From NCBI GenBank assembly GCA_905147135.1, contig LR990053.1:13714501-13778500 (forward strand): a DNA stretch of 64,000 nucleotides, written 5' to 3'. This stretch comes from Blastobasis lacticolella. Its lineage: Eukaryota; Arthropoda; Insecta; Lepidoptera; Blastobasidae. The position numbers and the translations under genes were made by a program. The notes beneath the pieces were generated by a model. It made no database searches and was not told the origin of the DNA. It worked only from the letters and a program-made list of their open reading frames with translations. Below are positions 58,720 to 64,000 of this stretch, in pieces; position 1 is the stretch's first letter; each line of letters begins with the position of its first letter.

Positions 58720-59050
58720 GCGGGAAATGCATTGGTGACGCTCCTGGTGTTGCTTACTACCCATAGGCAACGGTGATGACTTTCTATTACCCGCTTGCCT
58801 GTTTGTTATCCAAAATCCTAAATAACGTGTTGCTAATGTCTATAGGTGGCGGTGAGTGGCGATCACATTCCACCAGGTGGCCTGCTTGCCCGATTTCCAA
58901 CCGTATGACATAAGACAACATATACTTCAATATTTTCTAAACTATGTTGCCACAGACAGACACACATACACTGATACCTAAACGTTAAACTTAATTCCCC
59001 ACAAACAAACGCACCTCCTCATCGTCGTCGGGTAAAAAAAATCAAAAACG
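58720..59050 (-). repeat. Repeat E-like pieces and repeat F copy
   Basis: 58,725-58,915 holds two E-like pieces (GGTGACGCTCCTGGTGTTGC; GCGGTGAGTGGCGATCACAT, CACCAGGTGGCCTGCTTGCC). 58,925-59,045 matches repeat F (GACAGACACACATACACTGA, CACCTCCTCATCGTCGTCGG). Confidence 0.55.
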
Positions 59051-59214
59051 AATTCGCCCCACCCAAAGATTTTGACATGTTCCCACCACAGTTTAATGCA
59101 AGGCGCAAGCGCACCGTCTGAAGTCACGTCCTAAAGTTATTCTATGGTTCGTTGCCTCTATAAGTAACTATGTCTGTCGGTGGCCATTTATCGTTTTGTA
59201 GTACTTATCTACTA

Positions 59215-59345
59215 AGTTTTTTTATACCACTAAGGTTGCAAACAAGCTTGCGGCCTGCCTGATGGTAAGCAGTCACCGCAGCCTATGGACTTTTGCAATA
59301 CCAGAGCATCACCCACGCGTTGCCGACCCCGTAAAAACCTTTACG
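59215..59345 (+). repeat. Repeat E copy
   Basis: TTTTTTTATACCACTAAGGT, CGGCCTGCCTGATGGTAAGC, AATACCAGAGCATCACCCAC and GCGTTGCCGACCCCGTAAAA. Confidence 0.85.
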
Positions 59346-59364
59346 TATATTACATGCTGCAATA

Positions 59365-59530
59365 GCTAACTATATAGAAAGGTTTTCTTAATTATAAACC
59401 TACCTTTTGAACCACTCTATCTTTTGTTAAACACCGCATTGAAATCCGTTGAGTAGTTTAAGAGATCTAAGCGTACATAGATACATAGGGACAGACGGCG
59501 GGAAGCGAATTAGTTTTATACTATGTATAA
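59365..59530 (-). mobile_element. Helitron-like fragment
   Basis: CGCATTGAAATCCGTTGAGT, AAGAGATCTAAGCGTACATA and TTTATACTATGTATAA are shared with 26,640-26,790. Confidence 0.5.
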
Positions 59531-60457
59531 ATACTTGCTAGCTAGCTGTAATAAGTAATATAGACTAAGCGTTATCATTACTTAGGTACTCTTTGCTACT
59601 AGATACCTATTCTCCTAACCACTTAACTCTATTTGATTCTAATTAAGTTCTCGTCCGCGTTTCGCAGTTTCTACATCTGTTATTGCCTAAGAGATACCTA
59701 GACTTTGATGAAACTTCGCCAATTGGGTGCCTAGCTGAAATTTGAATACAAGACGCTGAAATTTTTTACGCATAAATTAGCCAAAAATTGTTAGGCAAAT
59801 GTGACAAATCCTCTTAATCGTTAGAAATAAAAATGGGCTGTATTGTGATTAGACACAGCGTGAAAACAGTGAAAAAAGGTTCCGGTGTGGCCATCCGTAA
59901 AAATGCGATTTAGTATTGCCATTACTTGGGGCAAATCACAGTGGGAAGCAGATTTTTTACCAGTTATTTTTTATTTTGCTTTGTATAATTGTCGCTTTTG
60001 TTATAAATACTCTGAGGTATATTGTTGTTTGCAATTTGTTCAAGGCCATCTTGTATAAAAATAGGTGGTTTACTGATAGTTAATAGGAAGGTTCTTGAAA
60101 ATTTGTTTTTGATTCCGGTACACAAATTAGTTTAATTCTATCCACTTACTCTGGTATATTACATTATATTCTAATACTTACTATTTATTAGGTCGACGCT
60201 ATACAATACTACATTACATGTAGTACCTACCTAATATTAGGACGACGTGTAGGCAGGTGTTATTTTGTGTCAACGTACCTACATGTCGCGATGATAAAAC
60301 ATAGGCAACTTTTCGCGTGAACATCCCGGGCTTACACCGTTAGCGAGCTTCGTGTGCATGACTGTAAAATTGTAGTTAATGCCCCAAACGGGATAAAAGT
60401 GAAACTGTTTGAGCAGTGACTGCATTTGCCACCGTGCGGTGTGGCTGGGAAGTGTCA

Positions 60458-60520
60458 TTTTTTACTTACTAAAGGGAATATTAACAGGTTTTTTTTACTT
60501 ACTAAAGGGAATATTAATAG
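60458..60520 (+). repeat. Tandem duplication, 2 x 32 bp
   Basis: TTTACTTACTAAAGGGAATA then TTAA occurs twice in succession. Confidence 0.8.
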
Positions 60521-60674
60521 AATCACTTTTATGATTAGGTTCGGTATTATGGTCTCTACCATAATGTCTACTGAATTCATGACGTCAACCTTTATAGGTA
60601 GGTATCAAATACCCTTCTTATCCTCGTTGAACAGTCCCGGAAGACGATTGGCACCCCGGGACGGTATATTATTC

Positions 60675-60935
60675 CGTGCTCTCGCGCACGAGGGCCTTGA
60701 CCATGATCCAGGATTTACCAGATCAGATAATTACAGTGGAGCGACTGCCATCTCACCCCCGTGACACAGGTAACAGGGGAACCTGACCAGATTGGATCAT
60801 GGTTACACATGCAGTCGGCTGAATGTGCTGGTTTCTTCACGATGTTTTCCCTCACCGTACGGGCATTGGTTGGTGTTCAATTAATGTATAGCACTCAGAA
60901 TAGAGTCATTGGACATGGCGGTACTGGGTTACAGG
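60675..60935 (-). mobile_element. SINE B copy
   Basis: GTGCTCTCGCGCACGAGGGC, ATCCAGGATTTACCAGATCA, GGGAACCTGACCAGATTGGA, TTCACGATGTTTTCCCTCAC and a decayed tRNA-like end CATGGCGGTACTGGGTTACA. Frames at 60426-60979 over this block are artefacts. Confidence 0.85.
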
Positions 60936-61304
60936 TACAATATCATAATGGAATAACTTTCAGCTGGTATAACGTTTAAATTACCTACTTAAAAACATAA
61001 ATCTCATACGAAATAACGTACTAAACTGTGAGGCCCATCATCACTTTTGTGACAAACGAGTACCTGCTTTGTTTAGCCAGCAATGATTGTCGAACACGGC
61101 GGCTTTAGATTTCTAAATCCTTGACTCATTAGTTGCGTCACACCACGTAAAAGGGCAACCCATTCTCGCGGTTTGGCGCCAGCTAAATATCACGTATTAG
61201 TATACTAGATATGATACTACGCGGTATAAAAAAGTGTCTTCTATATAACTACATCAGTCAACTACATTTGACCGAAAGTTATAATGTAACCGACAGAAAA
61301 AGTG

Positions 61305-61530
61305 GGATAACCTCCGACTAAGTTTACTTAAACTCAAATATTTTTTTAACGACAAACAATTTTAATGAAACAAAGCTAAAAACCATCTCGATTAAAATGG
61401 ATTTCAAAAAGAGAAAACTGCATCCTAATCTGTCTCTGTATGTATCTGTCTGTGGTATCGTAGACCACAGACAGATACATATAATCACGTCATACTTATA
61501 ACACCCCCCTTTTTTCGTCGGGGGTTAAAA
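61305..61530 (-). repeat. Repeat F copy, minus strand
   Basis: AACCATCTCGATTAAAATGG, CTGTATGTATCTGTCTGTGG and CCCTTTTTTCGTCGGGGGTT. It contains a small inverted repeat (TGTCTGTGGTATCGTAGACCACAGACAGA region). Confidence 0.65.
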
Positions 61531-61539
61531 TCGAGACTT

Positions 61540-61668
61540 TTTTTTAGACTATCCAGGCATTTGACCACCATCTCACCTGGTGGTAAGTGACGATGCGGTC
61601 GAAGATAGAGCATGCCTGACTAGGATCAGCCTATTCACTCTAGCCTTGAAGGCGTCCAGATTATACAT
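61540..61668 (-). mobile_element. Jockey/CR1-like LINE 3' end, minus strand
   Basis: The minus strand encodes LDAFKARVNRLILVRHALSS and then the end of the same family as 45,723-46,106 (LDALKARVNGLFLD). It is 5'-truncated. Confidence 0.75.
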
Positions 61669-61876
61669 CTAATTAGCTGACCCCTTACTCCATTTTGAAA
61701 TTTTAGTTGAATGACTGTATGTATAAATAAAATATAATAAAAAAGCGGGTTGCAATCGGCTCCCGAGACTATGGTTCCCCAGAGAAAGGACTTGATCGAT
61801 ATAGAACAAATACAATTTTTGGGAAATTCCTGGGAAGATTGGGATAATTGCAATTAATTACAATTACAATTAATTG

Positions 61877-62136
61877 TGCCGTGTGGTGACCGGCAGAGTA
61901 GAATAGCACCAACCCCTTACGCTCATGGGTGTCGTACAAGGCGACTAATGTTTTCGAGGCAAAAGATCAAGAGTCTCCGTAATCTGGAAAATTGGGCAGC
62001 AGCATTTTCCATTATTATATTTAAACACTGCGATCTCCAACCCGCCTGCCAAGCGTGGAGATTATGGCAATAACGTCCCCTTTCGTAAGAGAGGCCCTAA
62101 GTCCTGCAGTGGAATTTTACGGGCTGTGATGATGAC
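61877..62136 (+). repeat. Repeat D copy, near full length
   Basis: Full family order from GACCGGCAGAGTAGAATAGC to GGGCTGTGATGATGAC. Confidence 0.88.
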
Positions 62137-63299
62137 ACCATAAATGTAAAAATGAACTCATAAAAATACTGACTTGTTAAACACATGTACTAGTTGGCGT
62201 CAGTTTCAGATTGATCGTTCGCGATCACAGTTGGAGTACATACAATCCAGTTCAAGCTTAAAACATATCTATATATTACATGCATAGCTTGTATGATATA
62301 ATACGACAGAAATGGAAGTACGAAATTCCGGGTCTGTGTTATCATTTAGCTCCCATAGTTACAATACAAACTGCTTAGTTTGAGAAAATTTTTTGTTAAT
62401 TAAATAGTTTTATAAAATGAGCAACCGTCCTTTAAATTACATGGGTAAATCGTGATCTGTATTATTGTTATTATTACAGCTTTATCATGCAAGCCTCCAT
62501 TTAAGCCCTTTCCAACGTTAAGAGTGCGTGGTATGGTCGTGATTCAGAACCGTATGTGCCCCTTTACATCACACAGCAATCAGCTGGTAGACGTCGCTAC
62601 AAAACCACTGCTAGATTTTACGTAATACTATTTCAAACAATAAGCGAATTGATTTTAAATATGCGTAACGTTAAGTCAATAATCAGTATTTAAATATATA
62701 CTTAACGTAACGTACATACATAACTTCACGCATTTTTTCCGTAGTTGCTACGGATGCATTTGCTACGGTCCTGACAGATCTTACTCGCTTCCTGATTTCA
62801 CATTTATTATCGTTTTCATACATGAACGTCGGCGTTGTCGCCTGACGTTTTTTATATTATAGATTTGATCGTGGTAAGTACATCTCAGTAAATCAGTATT
62901 TAGTTGGTATCAGTTAATTTTTACTATTAATTATATATTATCTTTTGACCGCGAGTTCGTCAGCGTGAAAAAATAGCAAAAATTTTGATTAAAATATACC
63001 TTATGGGAAGATATAGTTTAGTCACAAATGGTAAACAGCGCGATCATTAATGTTGTAGAGTCAGTTACAGAGTAAATTGACCCCTGCTATAAATTTAATA
63101 TTGTGCTGGGAGTTTAATCTAAATATGACTACACCTACGTGTCTACATTTTATATGAAAAAATGGTAACAAAGTTAATTAAAATGTATGAAAATAATGTA
63201 CTATAAGTCCGATTCCAGGTAATCGTAGTGAAAATATATGCCCTATAATTCTTAAAAGATTCTGTTCCTATATTTTTTTTAAGCTTGCTGTCGATATTC
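62137..63299. other. Non-coding, no repeat recognised
   Basis: AT-rich, no coding block or shared family seen. Confidence 0.45.
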
Positions 63300-63440
63300 T
63301 TTTTTTTATGCTACTCAGTGACAAACGAGCAGACAGTCCACCTGATGGTGAGTGGTAATTGTCGCCCATAACATCTAGAATTTAGGTTGCAGTTAACAAA
63401 AATGGAGAACCGCACGTGCGTTATCAGGTGTGATGGTCTA
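63300..63440 (+). repeat. Repeat C copy
   Basis: CTACTCAGTGACAAACGAGC, AGACAGTCCACCTGATGGTG, GGTTGCAGTTAACAAAAATG and AACCGCACGTGCGTT. Confidence 0.75.
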
Positions 63441-63651
63441 TGGCATGAAACCACGACTTCGAATAGTCTGCGTGTGATTCATTTTCCGTCTCGCGCTTTA
63501 AGCTTATGTCAGTCGCACGTATAAACCATAACTGTGTCGTGACTCGTGCGTCGTGATGTGATGTTCGGGAACTTAAGGAACTAATGACGTTATGAAAGAC
63601 GAACGACAACATACAATCATAGAAATTAGTTCTTCTATTTCGTCTACGCAA

Positions 63652-63750
63652 TTCTTTTTTATACCGCTAAGGTGGCAAACAAGCTTTAGGCCTGCCTGAT
63701 GGTAAGCCGTAAGGTCACCGCAGCCTATGGACGTTTGCAATACCAGTACT
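63652..63750 (+). repeat. Repeat E copy, truncated
   Basis: TTTTTTATACCGCTAAGGTG, GGCCTGCCTGATGGTAAGCC and CGCAGCCTATGGACGTTTGC then AATACCAG. Confidence 0.78.
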
Positions 63751-63978
63751 TAGATGATTGCGAAAATATCTTCCTATCTATACCTATGTCTTTCTATTTC
63801 CCTGGACACCTATTTATGATAGCAAAACTTTATGATGTAGCCAATATTACTGTGTGTAGCCAAAACCACACAATTACTTGTCTACGTGCAGAGTCCAATT
63901 TTTAACTTTCTGTTCTGCTTCTGCACACGTAAACAAGTAACGTGTGTGAATCATAGATCTTCTCATTTAATAGTTATC

Positions 63979-64000
63979 GGTTGTGCTCTCGCGCCGAGGG
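63979..64000 (-). mobile_element. Start of a SINE B copy cut by the window end
   Basis: GGTTGTGCTCTCGCGCCGAG matches the SINE B end seen at 24,465 and 60,675. Confidence 0.5.

Noticed and set aside
60426..60979. Two plus-strand frames
   Set aside because: They run across a 32-bp tandem duplication and SINE B in the antisense direction of the SINE.

Overview
The window looks like moth or butterfly (Lepidoptera) nuclear DNA. It is AT-rich and intron-rich, carries many short GTAGGTACCTAC-type runs, and is packed with lepidopteran-style interspersed repeats: tRNA-derived SINEs, RTE-like LINE ends with (GAT)n tails, Helitron ends of the TCTATACTAATAT and CTAG type, TA-flanked MITEs, and a mariner relic. 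There are no bacterial-style genes. Nearly all open reading frames here are chance or antisense.

1-9,070 (+ strand): the 3' end of one protein gene, a cation-chloride cotransporter of the SLC12 NKCC type (Na-K-2Cl cotransporter; insect Ncc69 / vertebrate SLC12A1-A2 relatives). Seven coding exons splice with consistent phases into 272 residues plus a stop. They cover the cytoplasmic C-terminal regulatory domain and end in VLTFYS. The transmembrane part lies upstream of the window. A 3' UTR with a strong stem-loop and two AATAAA signals follows.

9,070-64,000: no further coding exon could be supported. A 230-bp block at about 9,735-9,966, GC-rich in its 5' part and ending in a perfect GTATGT donor, may be the non-coding first exon of a downstream gene, in which case much of the rest would be its first intron. 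Everything else identified is repeats and relics. These include a tRNA-derived SINE A family, one copy of which is split by a MITE that also sits 8 bp inside an NKCC intron; SINE B; short repeat D with a GATGAT tail; repeats C, E and F; and several 5'-truncated LINE ends. There are also foldback MITEs, Helitron ends, a frameshifted mariner transposase (about 39,965-40,577) and a nearly perfect 111-bp palindrome at 29,490-29,600.

The most unusual locus is a 5.35-kb insertion at about 51,373-56,723 that splits a copy of repeat D. Its ends carry 145-bp identical inverted repeats. Inside, on the minus strand, is a decayed reverse transcriptase, RNase H and linker of DIRS type (tyrosine-recombinase retrotransposon). 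It also holds GC islands and a five-copy 90-bp minisatellite, nearly identical between copies, that is open in three reading frames. All family calls come from reading the sequence and from known family motifs; no database search was run.
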